Below are positions 38,271-50,920 of a DNA stretch of 64,000 nucleotides, in pieces. The stretch lies in contig NC_092583.1 in assembly GCF_037975245.1 (NCBI RefSeq), positions 6,897,264-6,961,263 of the forward strand, read 5' to 3'. The notes under the pieces are model-generated. The model saw nothing but the letters and a program-made list of their open reading frames with translations, was not told the DNA's origin and made no database searches. The position numbers and the translations under genes are program-made. Origin of the DNA: Apostichopus japonicus (taxonomy: Eukaryota > Echinodermata > Holothuroidea > Aspidochirotida > Stichopodidae). Within the stretch, counting starts at the first letter, position 1, and every line of letters starts with the position of its first letter.

Positions 38271-41200
38271 TGGTTCCTTGCTTTAGCAAAAGGAACCTAT
38301 GCAGTCAGGTTGGCGTGTGTGTGTATGTATGTATGTATGTATGTGTGTATGTGTGTGTGTGTGTCTGTGACACTTGCTTGGGTACGCTCTATCTCAATAA
38401 GGGAATGTTGGATTGAGGCCAAACTTGGACTATAGATCCGCCATATGGAGAAGGTGTGCCCTATTGTTTCTGGTGCCCACAAAGGTCACCAAAGGTCAGT
38501 TATGGTCCAAAAACCGAAAATATTAAAACTGCAATAACTCCCAGTGCCAATGTGTGACAAGATTGATATTTTGGGACAAGTTGTGAACTGGTTAGGGGAG
38601 CATTTTCAAACTTAACGGTCATGTGATCAAAGGTCACCAAAGGTCAATTAATGATAAAAAACTAGTATTTTTGCGATAACTTGAGAACGAAATGTCTGTT
38701 AGGGTTGGGAGTTGCTTCAATGTTATTCAATTGTCGACCCGCATCTGGGTGACCCTTGACCTCAATTTGACCTCTAGTGACCTTTACGTGTTTTTGGGGA
38801 TTTTTACAGTTTTGATGCTATTTTCAGATGTCAAAGGTACCTTCTGATCATAAATGTCAATAGGTTGACCCCGTGTGACCTTTATGTGCGAAGTTATATG
38901 GGGTCAAAGTTTTTCGGTCAGAGTTAGGATGGTTGTACAGACTTGTCGTTTTGTTTTTTGGAATCAGGATATTAAACTATATCTGAAACCAAGGTCAAAA
39001 GGTCAAAGGTCACATTAGAAAAAATGTGCTTATTTTGGGAGGAAACGAGCAAAAAAGGAAATGTTTGGTTTTGATGCTAGATTTGGATATCAAAGGTACC
39101 TTCTGATCAAAAATGTCAATTGGTTGACACCCATGTGACCTTCGTGTGTGAAGTTATACGAGGTCAAAGTTCATTTTCAGACATTTAATGCAACAACTCC
39201 CAGTTCCAAGGTGTGACATGGTTGATATTTTTGGACAAGTTGCAAATGGTATAGGGAAATATTTTCAAACTTAACGGTCATGTGATCCGAGGTCACCAAA
39301 GGTCAATTAATGTTAAAAAACTAGTATTTTTGGGGCAGAAAATGGGCAAAGAAAAAAATGTTTGAATTTGTATAGTTTGATGCTCTAATTTAGGTCTCAT
39401 CAATCAAAAATGTCAATAAGTTGACCCAAGGTGACCTTTGTATGTTAAGTTATATGAGGTCAAAGTTAATTTTCAGACATTTAGTGTAATAACTCCCAGT
39501 GCCAAGGTGTTACACAGTTGATATTTTGAGACAAGTTGCAAATGGTATAGGGGAATATTTTCAGACTTAAGGGTCATGTGATCCGAGGTCACCAAAGGTC
39601 AATTACTGATAAAAAACTAGTATTTTTGCGATAACTTGAGAACAAATTGTCCGTAAGGGTTGGGAGTTGCTTCAATGTAATCCAATTGTCGACCCGCATC
39701 TGGGTGACCCTGGACCTCAATTTGACCTCTGGTGACCTTTTCGTGTTTTGTGGATTTTTACAGTTTTGATGCTATTTTCAGATGTTAAAGGTACCTTCTG
39801 ATCATAAATGTCAATAGGTTGACCCCCATGTGACCTTCGTGTGCGAAGTTATATGAGGTCAAAGTTAATTTTCAGACATTTAATGCAATAACTCCCAGTT
39901 CCAAGTTGTGACAAGGTTGATATTTTTGGAGTAGTTGCAAATGGTATAGGGGAATATTTTCAAACTTAAGGGTCATGTGATCCAAGGTTACCAAAGGTCA
40001 ATTAATGATAAAAAACTAGTATTTTTGCGATAACTTGAGAACAAATTGTCCGTTAGGTTTGGGAGTTGCTTCAATGTAATCCAATTGTCGACCCGCATCT
40101 GGATGACCCTTGACCTCAATTTGACCTCTGGTGACCTTTTCGTGTTTTGTGGATTTTTACAGTTTCGATGCTATTTTCAGATGTTAAAGGTACCTTCTGA
40201 TCATAAATGTTAATGGGTTGACCCCCGTCTGACCTTCGTGTGCGAAGTTATATGAGGTCAAAGTTAATTTTCAGACATTTTGTGTAATAACTCCCAGTGC
40301 CGAGGTGTTACACAGTTGATATTTTGAGACAAGTTGCAAATGGTATAGGGGAATATTTTCAAACTTAAGGGTCATATGATCCGAGGTCACCAAAGGTCAA
40401 TTAATGATAAAAAAACTAGTATTTTTGCGATAACTTGAGAACAAATTGTCCGTTAGGGTTGGGAGTTGCTTCAATGTAATCCAATTGTCGACCCGCATCT
40501 GGGTGACCCTTGACCTCAATTTGACCTCTGGTGATCTTTTCGTGTTTTGTGGATTTTTACAGTTTCCATTCTATTTTCAGATGTTAAAGGTACCTTCTGA
40601 TCATAATTGTCAATAGGTTGACCCCGTGTGACCTTTATGTGCGAAGTTATATGAGGTCAAAGTTAATTTTCACACATTTAATGCAATAACTCCCAGTGCC
40701 AAGGTGTGACAAGGTTTATTTTTTTGGACAAGTTGCAAATGGTATAGGGGAATATTTTCAAACTTAACGGTCATGTGGTCCAACGTCACCAAAGGTCAGC
40801 TAATGTTAAAAAAGTAGTATTTTGGGGGGAGAAAATGGGCAAGAAAAAATGTTTGAATTTTTACAGTCATGCTCTATTTAGGTCTCACCTTTCAAAAATG
40901 TCAATTGGTTGACCTTCGGGTGACCTTTGTGTGTGAAGTTACATACAAGTTCAAAGTTAATTTTTTTTAATTTAATGCAATTAAATCTCAATGCCAAGGT
41001 GTGACATGGTTGATATTTTGGGACAAGTTGTGAACGGGGTGGTGGAACATTTTGAAACTTAAAGGTCATGTCATCTGAGGTCACCAATGTTATCATATCT
41101 GTTGACACGCTTGTAGGTCTCTTATATTTCTTACATTTTCGACGCCATATTTAGATCTCAAAAGTGCCTTTTGATCCAAAATCCGATCACATTTTGTGAT

Positions 41201-41329
41201 CACAAAAGTGTTGGCTATAGTGTTGGTTACTTTATGGGAACATGTAGGACCACAATTACTTGGACTATTTGAGCCCAATCTTGCTTGATAATATTATGTG
41301 TATTGTCATATACCCCAAGCAAGGAACCA
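38271..41329. mobile_element. 3.06-kb repetitive element with inverted ends and ~399/297-bp internal tandem repeats rich in AGGTCA half-sites
   Basis: The ends carry a 13-bp inverted repeat, TGGTTCCTTGCTT at 38271-38283 and its complement at 41317-41329. The left end also forms an eight-pair hairpin (GGTTCCTT/AAGGAACC, 38272-38297) followed by a TG/TATG microsatellite (about 38313-38367). Inside, the landmark CTCCCAGT recurs at 38538, 39197, 39493, 39892, 40291 and 40690. This gives intervals of 659, 296, 399, 399 and 399 bp, so long and short unit types alternate. Each unit carries AGGTCA/TGACCT words in direct-repeat arrangements. No transposase or reverse transcriptase reading frame is visible, so any movement would depend on other elements. 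Class and target duplication could not be assigned. Confidence 0.75.
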
Positions 41330-41559
41330 CAGTGCCCTTGGGCTCTTGTTTTATCAATCATATTCATCAAATTCCCTTGAGGAAGAGTGTACAGGAGGAA
41401 TATAAGTTGAAAATAAAGATACCTTCATGTTGGCTAGGATCTAGTAATTTGATAAATACATGTTAAAGCAATGTGTCTCACTTTGTGGAACACTTTTAGT
41501 CATTTGCCGTTGGTGTCGTCCTGTTCAGTGGTTTTTGATAAGAAAATTACCTTGTTTCA

Positions 41560-42110
41560 CTTAAAAAATATAACATGAGATTCTAATCTATAAATCCATT
41601 CATCATCTTTAGCTTCTATAATAGAGGTCTTTGTGAGTAAGAACTTCCCCAAACAGCCATCGAAAACCTTGTTCCATTTGGGAGATATATCCTACTTTAA
41701 ATGTCACAACTTTCTGTCATTTTGTAAATCTGTGACGTCATGTTGCTGCTAGGATCTGAATACTTAAACTTCTCTTTTCCTTCTTTTTTGCATATTTTTA
41801 AAGTAGAATATTAACAGTGTTGACCCTGAAATTAATGCCATCATTGATTAGACCATGTTAAGAGGTTCAATATTTGAGATTCAACATTTGCAAAACCCAT
41901 CTGGAATACACTGGGAGAAAATTAACATAATGTAATAAATAAGTAATAGCTCATCAATAATTGAAGTACCTGTGTCTCGATGATGTCATAATTATAGACT
42001 TGATCAAGTCTTTAGCGTTGTGTTTTGAAAAAAAAATGGAAAATAATAATTATCTTAGCTGTTTGGAGAAGTTGACCATTAAATGATGGTTTTTTTGTGT
42101 CTCCTTTAAG
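41560..42110. mobile_element. MITE-like element, copy 1 (CTTAAAGGAGAC termini)
   Basis: This copy and the one at 54340-54951 share landmarks in order: CATCATCTTT, AGGTCTTTGTGA/GAGATCTTTGTAA, TTGTAAATCT followed by TGA[CT]GTCAT[AG]TTGCTG, TTAAGAGGTTCAATATTTG, GACTTGATCAAGTCTT and a terminal TGTCTCCTTTAAG. The right end reads CTTAAAGGAGAC in reverse complement. The left end (CTTAAAAAATATAAC) is eroded. No coding capacity is seen. The boundaries rest on comparison with copy 2. Confidence 0.6.
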
Positions 42111-43150
42111 TAAAGCCTATCATAGACTATTGTAGTACAGGCACTTGAAGTCTTCTTTTTTTTCCACTGTGAAACAAAAATCATTCTAAAGGTTTAGCAC
42201 TAGTGTATTGAGGATTAAACCAGTCGTTGAGTATTCAGTTTCTTAATATTGCCAGGTGGTAAATCTCTTTGATAGTACATCCAGGGAGAAACACATCTCT
42301 TTATCTTTGCTCTCAGAATGACGTCTATTAGGCTCAGATAGACCACTTCAATTTGTCCGCTAAATGAGGAGTGAAATTTCACACCACTCCTGAGAAGAAG
42401 AAAAAAATACTCTCAAAAATTTGGTTGCTTGAGAGTTTGATTTCATATATAAGAATAACAAATTTTTCATAACGAACAAAGAGCAAAATTGTTAAATTTT
42501 AGTGAAATATTACCTGCAAGTTTAAAGCATGTGTGCAGCTTATTTAATGTTAATACTACATGGGAAGGTTGAACGGAGGATGTTTATGATAATTATATTG
42601 CGCTAAAAGTTGACTTTGTACTAGCTGTTCTGTATTACTATAGTGATAATTTGTGATAATTCAGATTGTAAAGCTAAAGAATGACGAAAATGTACTTTGT
42701 ATGCGTTCCTTAGCAACCGTACTTGGAGCAAACAAACAATATATTTCCTTATGATGTTTACATGAATGCTTTATGTTTCAATTGGGTACTGTGTACAATA
42801 TCATTATTCTTGCTTACATATGATAGTGTCTGGCAGCTGTTGAATATTGCAGTAATTACAGTTTTAGCTCAGAAGACAATTTTTATTGGGCCCTTAAAGC
42901 TTGGCTTATACTGTATCTCTGAACATCTAGATAGTTACCATGCAAACATGACATTTAACCAACTTGTAGAAAGGATGCCAGATCAACAAATCAACAATAT
43001 TGGATCAAGATTAGAAAAAAAGATCAGTGTAGTTGGTTGATTGTCTGAATGCAGTCAAACTTACTTGCTATTAAACCTTTTGAACTATGTTGATAGTGTA
43101 TTCATTGATTTTCACATTTTGAGAAAGTCTGTTGGCCTGCAAACCACCAC

Positions 43151-43467
43151 TACTACTTGATATTACTGTTGCTATAATAAGGCTATAACTACTTGATATC
43201 ATTATGACTATAGTAAGGCTATGACTACTTGATAACACTATGACTATAGTAAGGCTATAACTACTTGATATCACTATGGCTATAGTAAGGCTATGACTAC
43301 TTGATATCACTATGACTATAGTAAGGCTATGACTACTTGATATCATTATGACTATAGTAAGGCTATGACCACTTGATATCACTATGACTATAGTAAGGCT
43401 ATGACTACTGGATATCACTATGACTATATCACTATGACTGTAGTAAAGCTATAACTACTTGATATCA
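43151..43467. repeat. 36-bp tandem array, ~8 copies
   Basis: The unit is GCTATGACTACTTGATATCA followed by CTATGACTATAGTAAG. Since 36 is a multiple of three, a minus-strand frame (43071-43418) stays open and reads as a 12-residue Ser/Ile repeat. It is a minisatellite product, not a recognised protein. Confidence 0.95.
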
Positions 43468-46400
43468 CCTCCCAGAATGTAGCTTTGAACGTAATTATTG
43501 TCCAAACAGCAAAACCTGTTTTACTTAATGTAGAATGTCCTCCATGAAAAGGGATACCAACATTGGTAGAGTAATTAGTACTACAGTTATCCTATAGCAG
43601 TGGTCATCTTCCTTCAAAGATTATTTTCTTGCAAATGGGCCTATAAGACCATATTGTCCTGAAGTAATGGTTAAGTTTCTAATCTTTGCTTAAAGCTGCC
43701 TTTGGGATCAAATTCTATCACAGTCTGATGGTACCAGACTCGACCATCTCAGCAGTAAGTGTAGATTAACAGGACCATTTTGACCAACTAAAAGTTTTCG
43801 CCGATAATTGTTGTTGTTTCCTTATGTTTGTTTTGAGTTGTTGTTTTCATTTGTGGTATGGTTAAAATTATTCTTAGCAGTAGTAGTAGTACCACTTGGT
43901 GACTTCCTTTGTGGGGTAAGCCGATACCAATACCCAGTGGTAATTTAATGTACGTTGTTGAGATTTGTTAGTGCAATTAACATACGGAGGGCTAAAATAA
44001 TCTTGGGTTAGTAGATCTGTCCGTTTCCTGGCACCAGGATATCCTCAAGACATAAGACCTGCTTTAAATAGACCATTCATCAGAACACCTGCTAATGTTT
44101 TGTTTTAAAATAAAATATGTTTGTAATGGTATGATGGTTGTTCCAGTAGACTTCCTTGACTAGTTGTGGTATTTAAACATTTACTACACACTAGGGCCAT
44201 CTGTCGAATGTTTTACACAATAGTCATATATCATCGCTCTAGATATATGTAATCTGTATTCAAATTGCATTCACTGTTATGGTACTCATCAATTTCAGTC
44301 TAAGAGTCAAATAAACATGTAGACATGCAGGAAAATCTGTATCATATTGTTTTCTTCTGAAAGATGTAGAGTTTGTGGACTTCCTGCAGAAAAAGCCACT
44401 TGTGCAAACAACTGATGCAAATCATACAGGAGATGGATCTGACTGTGGGGGGGGGGGGGTGGGATGGGAGGAGGGGTTGGGAGACAGTCATGCAAACTCT
44501 CTCCCCTGTTAACTGATCTTTACTGTGTTCATGACATCAATTCTGGTGCTTGTGAACTCACTGCTACCTAAAAACACTGCCATAATCTGAAAAGCTATGG
44601 TTTCTTTGACTTGCCCATATTCACTTTCGTCAATGAGAAATGTAATAGATATTTGTACTTGTTAGCTTAGGATGAACTATAGCAGCAGAAGGGCAGAGCT
44701 TTTCAAGTGAGGTGAGAGAGAAAAGGAGGTGGGGGAAGGACGGAGAGGGGGAGGGGGGTAGGACAGGGTTGTTAGAAGGAGAATGAAAATCTACCCCACA
44801 CCTTGTCTCCATCTGTTAATATTTGTTGGGGCCTTGTGTCTTGAAAGCAAACTCCAAATATTACTAGCTTTGCGTCCTGTTTCATACTTGTTCAGCATTG
44901 TGATTGAGTGTAATGGTGTAGCAACTGTCATATACATCAATCTTTACAGATGAAATGTCATTGAAATCACTGTAGGATGTAGATCAGTTAAATACCACAA
45001 TAGCATTAATCGATATGTCACGTTCAAGAACTTCAATTAGATTAAAAATTTTGAACCCAACATACTTGCTATTTTGGAAACGAGCATAATTATTAGTTTC
45101 TACTTCAGCTGTTACTGTATGCCAAACACTAGATATATACTCCGAATGACCTTACTTTACACTGACTGAGCAGTTACAGGCTTAGCTTACCAGTATTTAA
45201 ATTTCTCATTCATAAAATGCCAAACTTGATTTAACCAGAAGTCAATTTTGCTTTGTGTGAAAGGTTGTTTTATCATTTAGAGCATTATTTGCTTTGCTGT
45301 CAAACTTGTATTTTGATTGACCAAACATTGTAATTGTTGATCTTTCAAGATGACTGGGTTTGGACTCTGCTAACAATATAAAATGACCTCATTCCCTCAA
45401 TATAGCACAAACAGTATGGGGTCATTTAGCTGACCTCATAGAACCATTCAAGTCAAGAAAGATTTTTGAAATCAACACCAGGGGCAGCAGAATTTTATAG
45501 TGGAACAGAGGGCAATGTCTCCTCCAAAAGGTCTGACTGAGGTAGAGCGAGTTAATATGCAATGCAACAGTCATCAGACATCTAGCCAGTTGTGATTACT
45601 GGGGCAGCCTGGTGTCACAGAAACTATATAGTTAAAGAGATGCTAATAGACTTTTGTGTCATTGGAAGACTTCAATTGGATGACAGATATATGAAGGGAA
45701 TGAAGGGTATAAATGGAGACTTAATCATCTAAACTCTTTTGAGATTCTGAATGATATCACAGACTTGATTTATATATGCAGCTCGAGGAGCGTGTATCAA
45801 ATGGGAGGATGTTAAAATGTTCGAAGGAGATTCACGATAAATGTGTTTATCGCAGTGTTGCCCTTCAGTGATATGTACCATATACTCTGATAATATTGCA
45901 ACAGGGAACTTGTTATCCACTGGAAACTTGAATACCTTGGTTAGATTGTACAGGGATATTTATTCGTGTGAAAGGATAGCAGTTGTATATCTACCAGCGA
46001 TAACTGTACCTTAGACGATATCTGGAAATTAACACACTACTACCGTTCTCATTTTTGGTATGTTTGGATTGTTTTGTTTTAGTTGTTTGTCATTAATTGT
46101 CATAGTGCATGCATTAGGAAGTCATTTAAAGGGGTCGCATATACAAAGAATAGTAGTTTACATCGTTTCAAAACTATTCTGCAATTAAAACTTGCCCGAT
46201 AATTGGCAATCCCACCAACCGTAAGGATTTTATTTCCTTCATGTACGTCATTTTGGTTTCTGTTTGTAACGAAAGCAGTTGGCAGACATCAGTTAGTTGA
46301 AAGGATAGCGTTGAGGAAAACTAACATTTAACAGATGAAAGAGGAACATAATGAGCATTGGTCAAAATATAAAAATAACATATTCCCTCTGGCCTATCCT

Positions 46401-46649
46401 TTTACATTTTATCATTCATTTGTAAAGACCTTGGTTTCATTGACCATGTTTTCTTTTGTCATATCATTACTTCATTTTTCTTGGGCTTGGGAAGAAAGGA
46501 AGTAAATGGGGGGGGGGATGGGGAGAGGGAACGGTTGCATGAGAGGGCTGAATTGAATTGTATATGGTATAGCATAGACTCTAAGATTGACTCAATTGAT
46601 TTGTTAAGCCATAGGACATGAGCTGACTGATCAAGTGTATTTCTTTGAC

Positions 46650-46828
46650 ACACCCTCTCCCCACCCCTCTTCCTCCCCCTCTCCCCATCCCCTCTTCACA
46701 CCCATCTCTCTCTCTCCCCACCCCATCTCTCCACCCCATATCTCCACCCCTCTCCCCCTCTCCCCACACCATCTCTCCACCCCATCTCCCCACCCCATCT
46801 CCCACCCCATCTCCCCACCCCTTCCCAG
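46650..46828. repeat. C/T-rich minisatellite (CCCCATCTCTCCA)
   Basis: Irregular copies of CCCCATCTCTCCACC and CTCCCCACC fill about 180 bp. Both strands show overlapping Pro/Ser/His or Gly/Trp-rich frames that come only from composition. The minus strand has G-quadruplex potential. Confidence 0.9.
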
Positions 46829-48322
46829 CCTATGCTTTTCCAACTTAAATCTGTTGTCTGTTTGCAGTTTGTTGGGATGGTTTGACCAAACAGACAACAT
46901 TGTATTTACTTTTGATATGATTTTGAATGTTGTTAGACATGGGAGATACTGTGTTTGTTTAATGCAGGAAAGGGTGGGTGTGTTTAATATATATGTGATA
47001 TATTGATATTGTTACTGGTAAATTTTCAGTTGACATTAAACACAGAGTAAGATCATTTTCATAAAACTTTATCATAAACTTTGGGATTATTGTAGGATAA
47101 GTAGCAAATTGCTGGTAATATGTCAAACTGGGTAGGTAAGTTCTTAGTTTCGGTGATAAATTAGTTTGATGAAAGAAAAGATAAAAAATGTATTGCACAT
47201 CTGATCCATATAAAAGATCAGCACTCAAAGCCCACACAAATGTACTTTGAATTCTCTTTCACCCCCCCCCCCCCTTGCCAAATTATAGTGCATGTCACAT
47301 GAGCATGTGCCCCTATTCTTTCCCCACCACTATCCCACTATAGGGTGGACTGACATTTGTGACCAATAGACATTACAGCCTTCATGGTCCATTTGTGGTA
47401 TTAATACCCATATGGAGGTCTCCAAATATGTGTGACTGGTTTATATACTTCTTACACTTACATGTTGGTGAATGTAGTCTTATAGTTGGTACAAATATGA
47501 CTCTGAAAAGACAAAAAAACATTCTTTCCTGAAAGAGTGAGACCACCTCAAAGAGGTTGCAAGTTCATAGAGGAATTCTAGGATATTGCCAAAGGGAATG
47601 AAATAAGGCCATTTATAGGACTGGAATGCCATAAATTGTTTGCTACAGTTTCCTTTTGGGTTGAATATATAAGCACTAACTATAAACATGTCTTTGTAGG
47701 AATATAAACACTAAATATTAAGATGTCTTCATAGTTGTTTTGTCCAAGTACTTTTAAACAATGGGCCAGAGTATTATCCATAATGTATTTCAGTAGGTCA
47801 TCATCATCATCCTCTGGATTCCGAATCTATCAATAAATACATCACTGTTTCAGGTGTCAGGTTTAATGTATTTCAGTAATATCATTTATTTCTGTTGAGC
47901 AATAAATCTTACCATGACTGCATAATATAAGTACTGTAAATTAACTGTTTCATATTATGATATGCACCAACTTGTTGCAGCTGTTGTCCTGTGAGGGTCA
48001 AATTGACTCCACACAATATGGATCCTACATTAACTCTTTAGTAATTGTAACATTTTATCGTTCTATTCCTTGATCCTTATCAATTGCAAAATGTCTATAG
48101 GGGAAGGACTTCATTCTCTTGTGCATGGCCTGGCCAGTTTTGACGAATCCCTTATGTGTTGTCTCAGTAGATACTGCTTGATATGTACTTTTATGTTTAA
48201 GACAGTCGTGCAACCAGAAAAACAAACAATACCAATGGAATTTTAAGCTGGTACTTTGATTGATTGCCCTCCACATTTGAGCATTTTAAGAATTGAGTGG
48301 ATGCAAGTAAACTTCAGTATAT

Positions 48323-48868
48323 CATACCTGTCAACACTCCCAGTTTTACCATGAGACTCCCGGTTTTTACCGGAAGCTCCCGGCCTTCCGGTTTCATATT
48401 CTTTTCTCCCGGTTTATCTATGTTCTACACTTGTGACATTTCTGAAAAAAGCCAACAATTAGTCCTATGCTTAGTAATTCTCCACAGTAAAGCTAAACAG
48501 GAAAGGCTATTCAGTGTAGTTCACAAGAACAAGACAGACAGTCGGTAAAGTCTCAAGCTTGATGGGACTCTATCTAGCATACTAGCCAAGAAGTCACAGT
48601 ACCCAGAGTCCACTGTTCCCTGTTTCAAATGGAAGCCTACTAAAGAAACCCTGGAGAAAGCGAAGCGAGCTGCTGTAAACTACAACATGAAACACTGATT
48701 GGATGATTCTCTTACTGTATTGCATAAAAAGACTAAACTTATTTAGGAGTATTTATATCATTTCAGTTGAAACTACCAACATCCCTATGTTCCCCTTGTT
48801 CTCCCTATTTTTTGGCCCTGAAAAATGTTATTCTCCCTATTTTGGGATCAAACAGGTTGACAGGTCTG
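48323..48868 (+). mobile_element. 546-bp deleted DNA transposon with terminal inverted repeats
   Basis: The left end CATACCTGTCAAC and the reverse complement of the right end, CAGACCTGTCAAC, match at 12 of 13 positions. GTATAT flanks both sides (48317-48322 and 48869-48874) as a likely target duplication, six bases by eye, or eight with changes. Next to the left end is a run of CTCCCGG/CCGGTTT words, and near the right end paired TTCTCCCTATTTT words. A fragment of transposase-like coding sequence lies inside (48453-48698). This looks like an internally deleted element. The family is probably hAT-like, but that rests on the protein fragment. Confidence 0.7.
48453..48698 (+). pseudogene. Transposase C-terminal fragment (hAT-like dimerisation region), broken by a stop
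   Basis: The frame reads QQLVLCLVILHSKAKQERLF and goes on through SVVHKNKTDSR to a TAA at 48546-48548. It then continues in the same frame as SLKLDGTLSSILAKK through VPCFKWKPTKETLEKAKRAA to a final TGA at 48696-48698. The pattern HS.A..ER.FS followed by KNKTD.R.SL resembles the C-terminal dimerisation region of hAT-type transposases. The single internal stop and the loss of all upstream catalytic domains mark it as a dead remnant. The family assignment comes from memory of motifs and is moderately sure. Confidence 0.6.
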
Positions 48869-49502
48869 GTATATTGTTATTCAATTTTAAACATGAGTGA
48901 CAAGTACTTGACTTTCACATACTTTTGGAATATGCTGGAGTAAAAAACTGCACATGTATGGTTATAAGCAACACCTTTGAACTCTGGGAGTTACAAAGGG
49001 ATATTGTTCAGCACTCAGTTCATAATTAGATGTTGCTTTTTGTATCTGACAAAATTTTTAAAAATATCTCATGACTCACTCATTCTCTAAAATTCAAACT
49101 TGATGCGTAATATATCAGCAGAGAAGTCTGTGGGTATCATTTTTCGTGGTAGATTTAAGAATTGATCGAGAGTAACATGTTGGTTGCTGCAGTCTTAGAA
49201 ATATACGTCACCAGGAGTAATCAAACCCAGCAGGTATCTCATCATCTCGTTTATCGTTGCTTTCCACGGGATGCTTTGCCCTTCGGTCACATAACCCTGC
49301 CGTATCCCGCCATTTTGTCAGTGTGTCAGTTTCAGCTAAAGGTTGAGGGTGTGACAACCAGATGAATTTATCACAAAGCCACATGACAATCTTGTTTGTA
49401 ATGAATACTAATGCTAAATATGCTGGAACATTATTTTGCCATTTTGTTATATTTACTTTAATAAGTCTGTAAGTTTGGATATAGTTTTTTGGAACATTAT
49501 AA

Positions 49503-50920
49503 AACATATAGTCTACTTTATTTCATCAGCATATAAACACATAGTCTACTGTATATCATGAGCGTATAAACATATAGTCTATTGTATATCATCAGCATAT
49601 AAACACATAGTCCACTGATATATAATCAGCATATAAACATATAGTCTACTCTACATCATCAGCATATAAACATATAGTCCATTGTATATATCATCAGCAT
49701 ATAAACACATAGTCTACTGTATATCATGAGCATATAAACATATAGTCTGTTGTATATCATCAGCATATAAACACATAGTCCACTGATATATAATCAGCAT
49801 ATAAACATATAGTCTACTCTACATCATCAGCATATAAACATAAAGTCCATTGTATCATCAGCATATAAACACATACAGTAGTCTACTGTATATCATGAGC
49901 ATATAAACATATAGTCTATTGTATATCATGAGCATATAAACATATAGTCCACTGATATATAATCAGCATATAAACATATAGTCTACTCTACATCATCAGC
50001 ATATAAACATATAGTCCATTGTATATATCATCAGCATATAAACACATAGTCTACTGTATATCATGAGCATATAAACATATAGTCTGTTGTATATCATCAG
50101 CATATAAACACATAGTCCACTGATATATAATCAGCATATAAACATATAGTCTACTCTACATCATCAGCATATAAACATATAGTCCATTGTATATATCATC
50201 AGCATATAAACACATACAGTAGTCTACTGTATATCATGAGCATATAAACATATAGTCTGTTGTATATCATCAGCATATAAACACATAGTCCACTGATATA
50301 TAATCAGCATATAAACATATAGTCTACTCTACATCATCAGCATATAAACATATAGTCCATTGTATATATCATCAGCATATAAACACATAGTCTACTGTAT
50401 ATCATGAGCATATAAACATATAGTCTGTTGTATATCATCAGCATATAAACACATAGTCCACTGATATATAATCAGCATATAAACATATAGTCTACTCTAC
50501 ATCATCAGCATATAAACATATAGTCCATTGTATATATCATCAGCATATAAACACATACAGTAGTCTACTGTATATCATGAGCATATAAACATATAGTCTG
50601 TTGTATATCATCAGCATATAAACACATAGTCCACTGATATATAATCAGCATATAAACATATAGTCTACTCTACATCATCAACATATAGTCCATTATATAT
50701 ATCATCAGCATAAAATGCATAGTCTACTGTATCATCAGCATATAAACACATAGTCTATTGTATGTCATCGGCACTGTATATCATCAGCATATAAACACAT
50801 CTATTGTATGTCATCGGCATATAAACATATATTCTACTGTATATCATCAGCATAAACATATAGTCTACTGTATGTCATAAGCATATAAACATACAGTCTA
50901 CTGTATATCATCAGCATATG
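49503..50920. repeat. Satellite of ~33-bp monomers with 168/173-bp and 341-bp higher-order repeats
   Basis: About 40 copies of a monomer of type CATCAGCATATAAACATATA followed by GTCTACTGTATAT are present. A marker with inserted AGTA (ACATACAGTAGTCTACTG) recurs at 49871, 50212 and 50553, exactly 341 bp apart. A second marker (AGTCTGTTGTATATC) recurs at 49744, 50091, 50254, 50422 and 50595, showing sub-periods of 163-173 bp, about five monomers. The right edge (from about 50670) is degenerate, as expected for array borders. Confidence 0.96.

Noticed and set aside
42723-43040. 105-codon forward frame
   Set aside because: It begins with TTG rather than ATG, has no known motif and no splice sites.
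46581-46900. Gly/Trp-rich minus-strand frames
   Set aside because: They are a translation of the C/T-rich minisatellite.
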